Below, one piece after another: positions 19,467 through 28,576 of a stretch of DNA of 64,000 nt. The DNA lies in the NCBI RefSeq assembly GCF_014694375.1, contig NZ_JAAUWW010000017.1, positions 24,722 to 88,721 on the forward strand. Direction: 5' to 3'. Source of the stretch: Vibrio sp. S17_S38. Lineage in GTDB: Bacteria > Pseudomonadota > Gammaproteobacteria > Enterobacterales > Vibrionaceae. Position 1 is the first letter of the stretch. Every line of letters starts with the position of its first letter. A model generated the notes under the pieces. That model saw nothing but the letters and a program-made list of their open reading frames with translations. It did no database searches and was not told the origin of the DNA. A program made the translations under genes and the position numbers.

Positions 19467-22346
19467 TTAAGACTCAACAGTTAACGGTAACCATGATTGC
19501 CATTGCTTTTGAATACACTGCCTTTGATCCACAAAACGAGATTCATCCACATCCGCATCTTGTTTTAGTAAATTTCGATGATGAATTTCATCTCTGAGGG
19601 TTGTGTAAGCTTCTATTAACTGTTCAGCTTGCATCACTGTAATTAAATCTTGTTGAGCCATCACACCAAGAATTCGAACATTATCCGACCATTGTGTTAG
19701 CTCTGGGTATTGATGGCTATATTGTAATACCCAATACTGCACCAAAAACTCAACATCGGTTATACCACCTTTATCTTGTTTTAGCATAAATCGACCAGCC
19801 TTTTTAGCCCCAAGATGACCCCGCATTTTTACGCGCATGTCCGCGACTTCTTGTTTAAGCTTAACTTGCTCCCTTTCAAGGCTAAGTATCGTAAAGCGAG
19901 TCTGACTAAACGCTTGTTCTAGCAATGCATCACCATAAATCATCCGGGCTCTAACTAAAGACTGGTGTTCCCACGTCCACGCTTCTTTATGTTGATATTC
20001 ATCAAACGTTTCCGCAGTACAAGCCAATAAACCAGAAGCACCCGATGGCCTTAAACGAGTGTCTACATCATATAAAATACCCGATGGAGTACGCACTGAA
20101 AATATATGAATGATGCGTTGAGCAAGCCGTAAATAAAACTGCCTACCATCAATTTCTTTTGCGCCATCTGTGGTTATATTTTCAGGGCAATCATGCAAGA
20201 AAACCACATCAAGATCAGAATCATACCCTAACTCCCAACCACCGACTTTGCCGTACCCAATAACCGCAAAACCTTTGCCATCTCTCCCAACCAAGTGACG
20301 AGGCTCGCCAAACTTCTGGCTGACTTGCAACCAAGCTTGCTGCACAACTGCATCCATAATAGCTTCAGATAAATACGTTAAGTGATCGCTCACCTTCATA
20401 ACAGGAAGAACACCAGCAATATCTGCCGCTGCAACTTTTAAAATACAAATCTGTTTGAATTGGCGCAGAGCTTCCATCTGCTGTTCCATATCATCTTCAG
20501 GAATACGAGCTAAGAAATCTCGTAATTCTGAACGATAATCAGCCAAAGCAATAGGGTTATAAAGCTGCTGGGGATCAATCAATTCATCCAATAAAATAGG
20601 ATAACGCCCCAACATTTCCGAAATCATAGGGCTGGCGGTACACAGACGGATCAGCTGTTTCAAAGCACCGGCATGAGCTTCTAATAATTCTAGGTAAGTG
20701 GTACGCGTGACAATTTTAGTCAGAAGATGCAAAACACGCGATAAACCAAATTGTGCATCAGGATGCGATAAAACGGTTTCAAATATTTTAGGCATGAGCT
20801 GGACTAAAACTTCGCGCCCACGCTGCCCTAACGTTTTCTTCGCTAAATCTTTTTTAAACTGGCTAATGACCGTAGCCAACTCTTCAGCTGACTCAATACC
20901 AAGATCCGTGGTTAAAATATTTTCTACAACATCCTGCTGTAAAGCCATATCCCATATTTCGACAAAATGTGGCGCTACTGTTTGCTCTTGGGTTTCATCT
21001 TCTCCAATAAGATCCACGAAAATAGCATGAACCTGCTGCATGTTATGATTAATTGTATCCATCAATTCAGCCCAACTTTGGGCTCCCATCGCACACACTA
21101 AACGGTCTTGATCAAGAGAATTATCTGGCAAGGTTTGCGTTTGTTTATCATGAATAGCTTGAATGAGGTTTTCCAAACGGCGTAAAAATAGGTAGCTTTG
21201 ACGTAGTGATTCAACCTCTCCAGGTTCAAGAAGATGAAGATCATCAATCGCCACTAAAGTTTCTAATAAACCACGACCACGTAAACTTGGTTCTCGACCA
21301 CCTCGGATCAACTGGAACACCTGAGCGATAAACTCCACCTCTCGGATCCCACCAGCGCCTAATTTAATATTATTAACCAAACCACGGCGACGGACCTCAG
21401 ATCGAATCATCGACTTCATACGGCGCAAGGATTGAATCGCACTGAAATCAATATAACGACGAAATACAAATGGTCGTAGCATTTGACGAAGTTCTTGGTA
21501 TTGAGGGTACATTTCACTTCCCATCACCCTCGCCTTCACCATCGCATAGCGCTCCCAATCTCGACCTTGTTCTTGGTAATAATCTTCTAACGCCGCATAG
21601 CTCATCACTAATGGGCCACTCTCACCGAAAGGCCTCAAACGCATGTCCACACGGTAACAAAAACCATCTAATGTTGGCTGATCCAATGATTTTATAATTC
21701 TTTGACCTAATCGGGTAAAAAATTGTGAGTTATCAATACTACGGCGTTGGCCTTGAGTTTGACCATTTTCAGGGTAGGTAAAAATCAAATCGATATCAGA
21801 AGAAAAGTTAAGTTCGCCACCACCTAGTTTTCCCATACCAATAATAAGCATGGGTTGAGGTTGCCCTTCATCATTACAAGGCGTTCCCCACTCGAGGCAG
21901 CACGCTTGATATTGCCATTGATAAGCTTCAAAAATCATGGCTTCTGCAAGCTGCGATAAATGCGATAAACTGATTTCTAGATCCCAGTTAACGGTCGCAT
22001 CATGAGAAAGCAAACAATCTCGCCAAGCAATAATTACCATTTCTTGACGGCGAAAAAGACGTAACTGGTGCATAAGTTCAAGCTCATTAGTACAAGAACT
22101 TAATCTCAATGCTAATGATTGTCGATATTGAGCCTCTCGGTCATTATCCGTTAATAACTCAGGCAGCGCCGCCATCAAGACTTTATCGGCTTGTAATGAA
22201 TCAAAAACAAAATCACTCAGAGGCAAAACTTGCTCTAATTGTTGCAATATATCTTTGGGCCAATTAATTAATATTTCTTGGTAACTTTGCTGCAAAGCGC
22301 TCATGGACTTTTGGCATTGTTGCTGTAATTGAATAGAGAGAGCCAT
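19467..22346 (-). CDS. glnE: Glutamine synthetase adenylyltransferase/deadenylylase
   Basis: GlnE adds and removes AMP on glutamine synthetase in response to PII. The 959-residue protein has two nucleotidyltransferase domains: the N-terminal removing domain with GMGKLGGGELNFSSDIDL and the C-terminal adding domain with GYGKVGGWELGYDSDLDVV. Both keep their Asp pairs, so both activities are expected. AAGGA precedes the ATG. It is divergent from the ion-channel gene and upstream of hldE. Confidence 0.96.
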   Translation of the reverse strand: MALSIQLQQQCQKSMSALQQSYQEILINWPKDILQQLEQVLPLSDFVFDSLQADKVLMAALPELLTDNDREAQYRQSLALRLSSCTNELELMHQLRLFRRQEMVIIAWRDCLLSHDATVNWDLEISLSHLSQLAEAMIFEAYQWQYQACCLEWGTPCNDEGQPQPMLIIGMGKLGGGELNFSSDIDLIFTYPENGQTQGQRRSIDNSQFFTRLGQRIIKSLDQPTLDGFCYRVDMRLRPFGESGPLVMSYAALEDYYQEQGRDWERYAMVKARVMGSEMYPQYQELRQMLRPFVFRRYIDFSAIQSLRRMKSMIRSEVRRRGLVNNIKLGAGGIREVEFIAQVFQLIRGGREPSLRGRGLLETLVAIDDLHLLEPGEVESLRQSYLFLRRLENLIQAIHDKQTQTLPDNSLDQDRLVCAMGAQSWAELMDTINHNMQQVHAIFVDLIGEDETQEQTVAPHFVEIWDMALQQDVVENILTTDLGIESAEELATVISQFKKDLAKKTLGQRGREVLVQLMPKIFETVLSHPDAQFGLSRVLHLLTKIVTRTTYLELLEAHAGALKQLIRLCTASPMISEMLGRYPILLDELIDPQQLYNPIALADYRSELRDFLARIPEDDMEQQMEALRQFKQICILKVAAADIAGVLPVMKVSDHLTYLSEAIMDAVVQQAWLQVSQKFGEPRHLVGRDGKGFAVIGYGKVGGWELGYDSDLDVVFLHDCPENITTDGAKEIDGRQFYLRLAQRIIHIFSVRTPSGILYDVDTRLRPSGASGLLACTAETFDEYQHKEAWTWEHQSLVRARMIYGDALLEQAFSQTRFTILSLEREQVKLKQEVADMRVKMRGHLGAKKAGRFMLKQDKGGITDVEFLVQYWVLQYSHQYPELTQWSDNVRILGVMAQQDLITVMQAEQLIEAYTTLRDEIHHRNLLKQDADVDESRFVDQRQCIQKQWQSWLPLTVES

Positions 22347-22536
22347 GATTTTTCCTTGTATGTATTATACCAATCATCGTAATTGCTTTAAGATTTAACT
22401 GGCTAAGTAGAGGTAATGATATTGTATGGTAAACATCACACTCTATCGCGTTTATAAGCACCGAGTTAAATCCAGATCCGATACTGTTAACAATATCGAG
22501 TAAAGTAAGTTATATCTATTTGTAAAAGGAACATCC

Positions 22537-23298
22537 ATGCTTAAATATTACAGTGATGTGGATTTTAAACCATTGAGTTTAATGTCATTATTGCTTTCTA
22601 TTGTTTCTTTGATTCTGGTTTCATATCTATTATTTATACCTGTATCCGAAGATACTCGCCATACTTTATTAGGTATTGATACTGCTATCTGTTGTCTATT
22701 TTTATTTCAATTGAGCTTAGATTGTTATCGTTCCGACAACCGCCTTAAATATTTAAAATTACACTGGTTAGACTTTCTTGCAAGCTTACCTGCAATTGAA
22801 GTTTTTCGTTATGCGCGCTTATTGCACATATTCAGAATAATTATGATCTTACGCTTTAACAAAAAAATCATTCAGCAAATACTAGAAAATCGTAAAGAGG
22901 CTACTCTTGCGACTATTTTTACGCTTTTGATTATCTTACTCTGCTTAGGTTCAAGCTTTATGTTGTTATTTGAAGAGAATGCACCAAGCAGCAACATTAA
23001 AACAGCTGCTGATGCATTATGGTGGAGCATAGTAACGATTTCTACAGTGGGTTATGGTGATCACTATCCTGTGACATTTGCTGGAAAAGTTCTCGCATCA
23101 ATACTGATCGTTTGTGGGGTTGGAATTTTTGGTATGATCTCAGGTCTTCTTGCCTCTATTATCGCCTCACCAAATAGCAAGCAACATACCCAAGACAAGA
23201 AAAACATTGAGATAATCTTACAGCAGCAACAGAAGTTAATAACCCAGATCGAACGGCTCGAATTACAGCTGCAAGAAAGGCATAAAAAAGAGATCTGA
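22537..23298 (+). CDS. Voltage-gated-type potassium channel protein
   Basis: This 253-residue protein has about six membrane segments. A helix at 91-110 carries spaced Arg/Lys like an S4 voltage sensor. The pore has the K+ selectivity filter TVGYGD at 170-175 followed by a last pore helix. The C-terminal 35 residues are a charged, Gln-rich coiled coil that may drive assembly. It lacks the RCK domain of E. coli Kch. AAAGGAAC lies before the ATG. Selectivity for K+ is well supported; gating is inferred. Confidence 0.85.
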   Translation: MLKYYSDVDFKPLSLMSLLLSIVSLILVSYLLFIPVSEDTRHTLLGIDTAICCLFLFQLSLDCYRSDNRLKYLKLHWLDFLASLPAIEVFRYARLLHIFRIIMILRFNKKIIQQILENRKEATLATIFTLLIILLCLGSSFMLLFEENAPSSNIKTAADALWWSIVTISTVGYGDHYPVTFAGKVLASILIVCGVGIFGMISGLLASIIASPNSKQHTQDKKNIEIILQQQQKLITQIERLELQLQERHKKEI

Positions 23299-23335
23299 TG
23301 ATCCTTGTTTGTGCCTTAATCATGTTCAATAAATT

Positions 23336-24856
23336 TTAATCATGCCAATAAGGGGTGAGCTCTAAACAGTGAGACCTTGTTTTTTCCATTGCATGTAAAA
23401 TAGAGTTTTCCTGTCGTTTAAGCCAACGTTCTAGTTGCTCTTGCTGCTCTACCTCAAGTTCCTCATAAAGCTGCTTTAATGGCATTAAATTCAATAAATC
23501 ATCAATGCCTTGCAACAAATCAACCCAAGGCAAACGAAATTGAGTTCTCAAATTAAGATCAAATAATGAGGCGAAAGCCAGTCCAGTATAAAGAGTACGA
23601 CTTAACCGTAATTGTTGATCAATATAATCCTGGCATGAAAAAGAACGTTCTACAGGAAAAGCTTCAACTAATTCAGCCCAACTGCGATCAAGCTGCTTTT
23701 TCGCAAATAAAGTCACGCTCTGACTCATTTTTTTCTTCGCTTTATCATCAAGGAAAGGATGCCAGCCTCGTGATAATATCCAACGACTTAAATCGAGTAA
23801 TAAGGCGGTATAACGAGCAGACTGAAAAAGTGCCAGAATCTCATCTCGATTAGGTAAAGCCTCTTTCTGAAGAGTAAGTTCATTGACTAAATGCTTTTGA
23901 GTATCCAATTTTCGTAAAATGTAACCTTTATCCTCTGTCAATTCATTAAGGTATTGGTCAGTTTTAAGCCATGCAAGTTCATCATCCAACCACTTAAATT
24001 CTTGGCGTAAAATAGCACTGGCACGGCGAGGAATAATTCCACCATAAACATGGAAAAGCTGACGTATAAACTCAATGGCTTCATTGATTTGCTCTAGTGC
24101 GGGAATAGAATCATGTTCAGCATAAATCTGCTCATGATAAAGCCAATGAGATAAAGCATGTTCAAGTGAATCAACAAAACAAGCTTCTACTGTATCACTT
24201 GCTTGTGTTTCAACTAGAGCAAAGCTCATTACAGGATCGCATTGGTAATCTTGTTGAGCTAAACGATAACCACGAGCAGCTTTACTCAGATTTCCTAGAC
24301 GCATACCACCTTTGTCTGATAATAGACGTGCCAAAGTAAATAATGACTCTGTTTGACCAGACTTAAGCTCTAACTCAACTTCACAAATCGGCGTATGCTG
24401 ATCGCCAACAATGACTGCACCTTGATCGAAAGCAAGTTCGATCTGGCTACCATCAGGCATACTCACTAACCATTGTTCACGTTCAAAGTTCGTTTCAAAT
24501 AATGGTAATAATTCGTTTTGTAAATCGTGCCAGTCTCGGTTTTCAGGCCAAATATCGTTGGGGTGAAGAGAAAGATCCGGTTCATTACTAGTGTGCTCAG
24601 CGTTGAATTCTGGTCTTTGGTGTAAACCTGCAACAACTCGACCAGATGTTTTCACCGTTTGAACATAGACATCATCGCTACGACGAATGCGCAAACCTAT
24701 ATCGTGCTGTCTTAGCCATTGATCTGAAGTATCAAAATAGAGATTAGACAGTGTTCGACAGCTATGTTGAAGCACCTTCATTTCTTCTATTTTTAATTTT
24801 AAAATATCGGAAAAATTAGGTGAAACAAAAAATTTCAGTTCTATCTCAGTTTCCAT
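23336..24856 (-). CDS. ygiF: Inorganic triphosphatase (CYTH-CHAD)
   Basis: The 506-residue protein has a CYTH domain (first 200 residues) starting METEIELKFFV, the ExExK metal signature, followed by a CHAD domain (about 220-490), a helical His-rich module that binds polyphosphate. E. coli YgiF hydrolyses inorganic triphosphate. The frame is open to 25012, but the extra 52 residues are not like the family and the ATG at 24854-24856 begins at the signature. It is divergent from the DUF47-pit phosphate genes, which fits a role in phosphate metabolism. Confidence 0.92.
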   Translation of the reverse strand: METEIELKFFVSPNFSDILKLKIEEMKVLQHSCRTLSNLYFDTSDQWLRQHDIGLRIRRSDDVYVQTVKTSGRVVAGLHQRPEFNAEHTSNEPDLSLHPNDIWPENRDWHDLQNELLPLFETNFEREQWLVSMPDGSQIELAFDQGAVIVGDQHTPICEVELELKSGQTESLFTLARLLSDKGGMRLGNLSKAARGYRLAQQDYQCDPVMSFALVETQASDTVEACFVDSLEHALSHWLYHEQIYAEHDSIPALEQINEAIEFIRQLFHVYGGIIPRRASAILRQEFKWLDDELAWLKTDQYLNELTEDKGYILRKLDTQKHLVNELTLQKEALPNRDEILALFQSARYTALLLDLSRWILSRGWHPFLDDKAKKKMSQSVTLFAKKQLDRSWAELVEAFPVERSFSCQDYIDQQLRLSRTLYTGLAFASLFDLNLRTQFRLPWVDLLQGIDDLLNLMPLKQLYEELEVEQQEQLERWLKRQENSILHAMEKTRSHCLELTPYWHD

Positions 24857-25009
24857 GTTCAAATCCGTAGTTGATAACTCCGAAAGGATATGGCGGAATG
24901 CATAAAGGAGCAAGTAAGAAATAATCCCAGTTGTTTCTAAACATGCTCTAAAATAGTATGAATGCCTGTGATATTGAGTTAACATGCGCGACTTTATAGC
25001 GCTGCCAAG

Positions 25010-25040
25010 CATTTAACCATTGCGATGTTAAGGTTAAATG
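25010..25040. repeat. 9-bp inverted repeat upstream of the DUF47 gene
   Basis: CATTTAACC (25010-25018) and GGTTAAATG (25032-25040) form a perfect inverted repeat, ending 36 bases before the ATG. It could be an operator or a leader hairpin. It does not resemble a Pho box. Confidence 0.4.
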
Positions 25041-25076
25041 TCCTATGAGTTATATTTTTTTGTAGGTTGAATAACC

Positions 25077-25757
25077 ATGCCAGTAAATACAATTATGGGG
25101 TTATTTGCAAAGTCCCCTATTAAGCCTTTGCAAGAACACGTTGTCCGTGTAAATGAATGTTGTTCACACTTGATTCCTTTTTTTGAAGCTTGTGCACAAG
25201 AAGATTGGGATGAAGCAAACAGCCAACGCGAAACCATATCTCGCCTTGAACGAGAAGCCGATTCACTAAAGCGTGAAATTCGCCTTAAGTTGCCTCGCGG
25301 ACTATTCATGCCAGTCGACCGTACTGACATGCTTGAGTTACTTACTCAGCAAGACAAATTAGCCAATCTTGCCAAAGATATTGCAGGTCGCGTAATTGGA
25401 CGCCGCTTACAAATCCCTTCTACACTCAATGAATCCTTTATTGCTTATGTCATTCGTTGCCTCGATGCTGCGAGTCAAGCACAAAAGGTAATCCATGAGC
25501 TTGATGAACTTCTTGAAACCGGCTTTAAAGGTCGTGAAGTGACTCTTGTTGCAGAAATGATCAATCAACTAGATGAAATTGAAGATGATACTGATGTCAT
25601 GCAAATTGCATTACGCCAGCAACTCATGGAAATTGAATCTAAATACAATCCTATCGATGTTATGTTCCTATACAAAATATTGGAATGGGTTGGTGGTATT
25701 GCCGATCAAGCCCAACGTGTTGGTGCTCGTTTGGAAGTCATGTTGTCTCGTTCATAA
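25077..25757 (+). CDS. DUF47 (PhoU-like, TIGR00153) phosphate transport accessory protein
   Basis: This 226-residue all-helical protein has the start MPVNTIMGLFAKSPIKPLQE and the SRLEREADSLKREIRLKLP and DRTDMLELLTQQDKLAN motifs of the PhoU-like DUF47 family. These proteins are usually encoded next to pit genes and are thought to regulate the transporter. Here pit follows after 116 bases, with a small hairpin between. It has no membrane segment. Confidence 0.88.
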   Translation: MPVNTIMGLFAKSPIKPLQEHVVRVNECCSHLIPFFEACAQEDWDEANSQRETISRLEREADSLKREIRLKLPRGLFMPVDRTDMLELLTQQDKLANLAKDIAGRVIGRRLQIPSTLNESFIAYVIRCLDAASQAQKVIHELDELLETGFKGREVTLVAEMINQLDEIEDDTDVMQIALRQQLMEIESKYNPIDVMFLYKILEWVGGIADQAQRVGARLEVMLSRS

Positions 25758-25809
25758 GTTCGACTCAACCAAAATAATCAAAACAGTACAAAGTAACTTA
25801 TGCAGTAGG

Positions 25810-25830
25810 TTCAGGGTGTGATTCCCTGAG
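25810..25830 (+). repeat. Hairpin between the DUF47 gene and pit
   Basis: TTCAGGG (25810-25816) and CCCTGAG (25824-25830) form a 7-bp stem, with one G-T pair, around a 7-base loop. No T-run follows, so it is more likely a processing or attenuation element than a full terminator. Confidence 0.4.
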
Positions 25831-25873
25831 TTCAGCCAACTCGAATTGTTACCTCAAAAAACTAGGTATTACG

Positions 25874-27136
25874 ATGGATATCCTCGCAAACTACGGCACT
25901 ATTATTATTTTAGTTGCAGCGTTATTTGGTTTCCTAATGGCTATTGGTATTGGTGCAAATGATGTTGCTAATGCTATGGGCACATCTGTTGGTTCAAAAG
26001 CACTAACCGTTAAACAAGCAATCTTTATTGCCATGATTTTTGAATTCGCTGGCGCGTATTTAGCTGGCGGTGAAGTAACCGACACCATTCGAAATGGTGT
26101 CATCGAAACTTCTTTTTATACCTCACATCCTGAAGTTTTAATTTATGGAATGATGTCAGCGTTATTGGCTGCTGGTACTTGGTTGTTACTTGCCTCTTAC
26201 ATGGGTTGGCCAGTATCAACTACACATTCCATTATAGGTGCCATCATCGGTTTTGCTTGTGTATCTGCTGGTACACAAGCAGTAGATTGGCAGTCGGTTC
26301 AAGGCATTGTTGGTAGTTGGATTATAACTCCATTTATCGCAGGCCTTTTTGCTTACGGTATTTTCGTTAGTGCTCAACGGTTAATCTTTGATACTGAAAA
26401 CCCAGTAGCGAATGCCAAACGTTTTGTACCGGTTTATATGTTTTTGACCACAATGGTAATAGCACTGGTTACGATCAAAAAAGGACTAAAACACGTAGGC
26501 TTACACCTTACTCATGGTGAAGCTTGGATGTATTCCATTTTGCTCTCAACCTTGGTTATGATTGGCGGTTATCTTTATATTAAACGTAAATTTGCCGATC
26601 AAGTTGAAGATCATAGCTTTAATGGCGTAGAAAGTATTTTTAGTATATTAATGGTCATTACCGCTTGTGCGATGGCATTTGCACATGGCTCAAACGATGT
26701 AGCCAATGCCATTGGCCCATTGTCAGCAGTGGTTGCAACCGTGCATAATATGGGCGAATTAACGACAAAAAGTGAGATCGTTTGGTGGATTTTACCACTC
26801 GGTGGTTTAGGTATTGTAGTTGGTTTAGCCACTATGGGTCATAAAGTAATGGCAACCATAGGTACAGGCATAACCGAACTAACACCAAGCCGTGGTTTTG
26901 CTGCGCAATTAGCAACAGCAACAACGGTTGTGCTGGCTTCAGGAACTGGTCTTCCTATTTCAACAACGCAAACATTGGTAGGTGCGGTATTAGGTGTTGG
27001 CTTTGCTCGCGGTATTGCAGCACTGAACATGGGTGTGGTACGAAATATTGTTGCATCATGGATTATCACCCTACCTGCAGGTGCCGTATTAGCAATTGTA
27101 TTCTTCTACGCGATCCAAGCAGCATTTGGAGGCTAA
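25874..27136 (+). CDS. pit: Low-affinity inorganic phosphate transporter (Pit family)
   Basis: This 420-residue inner-membrane protein has two inverted repeats, each with the phosphate transporter signature: GANDVANAMGTSVGSKALT near 27-45 and AHGSNDVANAIGPLSAVV near 268-285. Pit carriers take up metal-phosphate with protons. At 420 residues it belongs to the shorter Pit type rather than the 499-residue E. coli PitA. It is coupled to the DUF47 gene and followed by a strong terminator. Confidence 0.92.
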   Translation: MDILANYGTIIILVAALFGFLMAIGIGANDVANAMGTSVGSKALTVKQAIFIAMIFEFAGAYLAGGEVTDTIRNGVIETSFYTSHPEVLIYGMMSALLAAGTWLLLASYMGWPVSTTHSIIGAIIGFACVSAGTQAVDWQSVQGIVGSWIITPFIAGLFAYGIFVSAQRLIFDTENPVANAKRFVPVYMFLTTMVIALVTIKKGLKHVGLHLTHGEAWMYSILLSTLVMIGGYLYIKRKFADQVEDHSFNGVESIFSILMVITACAMAFAHGSNDVANAIGPLSAVVATVHNMGELTTKSEIVWWILPLGGLGIVVGLATMGHKVMATIGTGITELTPSRGFAAQLATATTVVLASGTGLPISTTQTLVGAVLGVGFARGIAALNMGVVRNIVASWIITLPAGAVLAIVFFYAIQAAFGG

Positions 27137-27188
27137 GCCTTAGAAGGTTAGCATTCTGTCAAAGCAGTGTCATAATTATGCTTTAGAC

Positions 27189-27222
27189 AAGAAAAGAGGG
27201 AGCTTTCGCTCCCTCTTTTCTT
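27189..27222. terminator. Strong terminator after pit
   Basis: A 15-bp perfect stem, AAGAAAAGAGGGAGC (27189-27203) with its complement at 27208-27222, closes a TTTC loop. T-rich arms allow use on the plus strand and possibly the minus strand. Confidence 0.85.
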
Positions 27223-27354
27223 GCACGCTAAGCCGAAACTTCTTACTATTTCGTTAGCTTATTATTAACTGACTTATTTGGCGTACTTGAGATCATCTAT
27301 CCTTAGTTGGCATGATGAAATAACGAGGCGTCTATCAATTAAAAGGAACAAAAT

Positions 27355-27966
27355 GTGAAAAAGCTTTTTTGCTTAATCCTATTAACCTGTTTTTTTGCTC
27401 CATCGACATACGCTCGTGATTTCTACATCTCTGATAACCTATTTACCTACATGCATTCTGGACCGGGTAACCAATACCGAATTATTGGTAGTGTCGATGC
27501 TGGTGAAGTGATCAAAATATTAAGTTCAAACAAATCGGCAGGTTTCTCTCAGATTATCGATAGTCAAGGCCGTAAGGGCTGGGTTGAAAGCAAATATGTG
27601 ACTGCCGATGTTAGTATGTCAATACGTCTACCGCAGGTAGAGAAAGAGCTGACAACAGTAAAAGATGCTTTGGCTAATGCTCGAAAAACCTCAGATACTG
27701 AAAAATCAGGCTTAGTCAGTTCTCTTAAGGTGAGCAATAAGCAAATCTCGGATCTAGAAACCAACTATCGTAACCTAAATCAGCAACTCTCAGATTCTCA
27801 AGCAGAAGCTCGAGAACTACGCGCTAAACTTGATACGCAAAAAGATGACTTACTCATTCGTTACTTTATGTACGGCGGTGGTGTTGCAGGCTTAGGACTA
27901 TTATTTGGTCTAATTCTTCCTCATATCATTCCACGTCGTAAGAAAAAGAATGGCGGTTGGGCGTAA
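27355..27966 (+). CDS. ygiM: SH3-domain membrane protein YgiM
   Basis: This 203-residue protein has a cleavable signal peptide ending near TYARD (residue 21), a bacterial SH3 domain at 25-90 (MHSGPGNQYRIIGSVDAGE), a coiled coil at 95-165 and a C-terminal membrane helix with a basic tail (RRKKK). This layout is the TIGR04211 'SH3 and anchor' family. The start is GTG 27355-27357 with AAAAGGAAC before it. The periplasmic SH3 domain may bind cell wall; the function is not known. Confidence 0.88.
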   Translation: MKKLFCLILLTCFFAPSTYARDFYISDNLFTYMHSGPGNQYRIIGSVDAGEVIKILSSNKSAGFSQIIDSQGRKGWVESKYVTADVSMSIRLPQVEKELTTVKDALANARKTSDTEKSGLVSSLKVSNKQISDLETNYRNLNQQLSDSQAEARELRAKLDTQKDDLLIRYFMYGGGVAGLGLLFGLILPHIIPRRKKKNGGWA

Positions 27967-28002
27967 TCGCCTTGCACTAAACAAGCTGTAAAGTAATCAT
28001 AT

Positions 28003-28043
28003 AAAAAGCCAGACTAGGAAATAAACCTAAGTCTGGCTTTTTT
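28003..28043. terminator. Terminator after ygiM
   Basis: AAAAAGCCAGAC (28003-28014) pairs with GTCTGGCTTTTT (28031-28042). An inner TAGG/CCTA pair extends the stem. The A and T runs allow action on both strands, serving ygiM and the convergent mutT. Confidence 0.8.
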
Positions 28044-28081
28044 ATCTGCACAGTAAAGCATATCTTTTCACATTAATAATG

Positions 28082-28486
28082 TTACTTAGCTCGATTCACC
28101 TGCATCAATCGTTCTACAATCGGCTCATTCGCTTCTGGAAATTGGTAATCACCAATATCTTCAATTTTCACCCACTGTCCTTCTTGCCCTTCTTTACCAT
28201 AAGCCTCACCTGAAAAACCCGTCACACTGAAGAAATCAAAAGTCAGTTTTTTTTCAGGGTAGTCGTAGTCTAAATGTTCAAAATGGGTTAATTGGGTAAC
28301 GTTAATATCAACTTCTTCATAAAGCTCTCTAATCAAACCTTGTTCCGCGCTTTCATTTAACTCAACCTTACCGCCGGGAAATTCCCAATAGCCACCTTTA
28401 TGAAGTTTCTGAGGCCTTTTAGTTATGAATATCTTATCTTTATTCGAATTAAAGATAATACCTGCGACAATATGTAATCTAGTCAT
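28082..28486 (-). CDS. mutT: 8-oxo-dGTP diphosphatase MutT
   Basis: MutT removes 8-oxo-dGTP from the nucleotide pool. The protein has about 134 residues and the Nudix box GKVELNESAEQGLIRELYEE, the catalytic REUXEE intact. The Gly that normally follows (EEVG) is Asp here (EEVDI). Two ATGs stand in tandem (28489 and 28486); the second has AGGAG at better spacing. It lies downstream of secA on the same strand, as in E. coli, but a terminator stands between them. Confidence 0.9.
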   Translation of the reverse strand: MTRLHIVAGIIFNSNKDKIFITKRPQKLHKGGYWEFPGGKVELNESAEQGLIRELYEEVDINVTQLTHFEHLDYDYPEKKLTFDFFSVTGFSGEAYGKEGQEGQWVKIEDIGDYQFPEANEPIVERLMQVNRAK

Positions 28487-28497
28487 CATTACTCCTA

Positions 28498-28523
28498 TAA
28501 AAAAGGCCGCCGAAGCGACCTTT
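28498..28523 (-). terminator. Terminator between secA and mutT with UUCG loop
   Basis: On the minus strand AAAGGTCGC pairs with GCGGCCTTT around a TTCG tetraloop (28502-28523), followed by a run of T. It lies downstream of secA and just before the mutT ribosome site, so readthrough or a second promoter must supply mutT. Confidence 0.75.
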
Positions 28524-28576
28524 ACTTAAACTCATGAGTTAGCCACAAGATGACTATCAACCACGAATCATATTAA

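Noticed and set aside
24857..25012. N-terminal extension of the ygiF frame (52 residues)
   Set aside because: The ExExK signature of the CYTH domain starts at the ATG 24856, and the extension has no family likeness.
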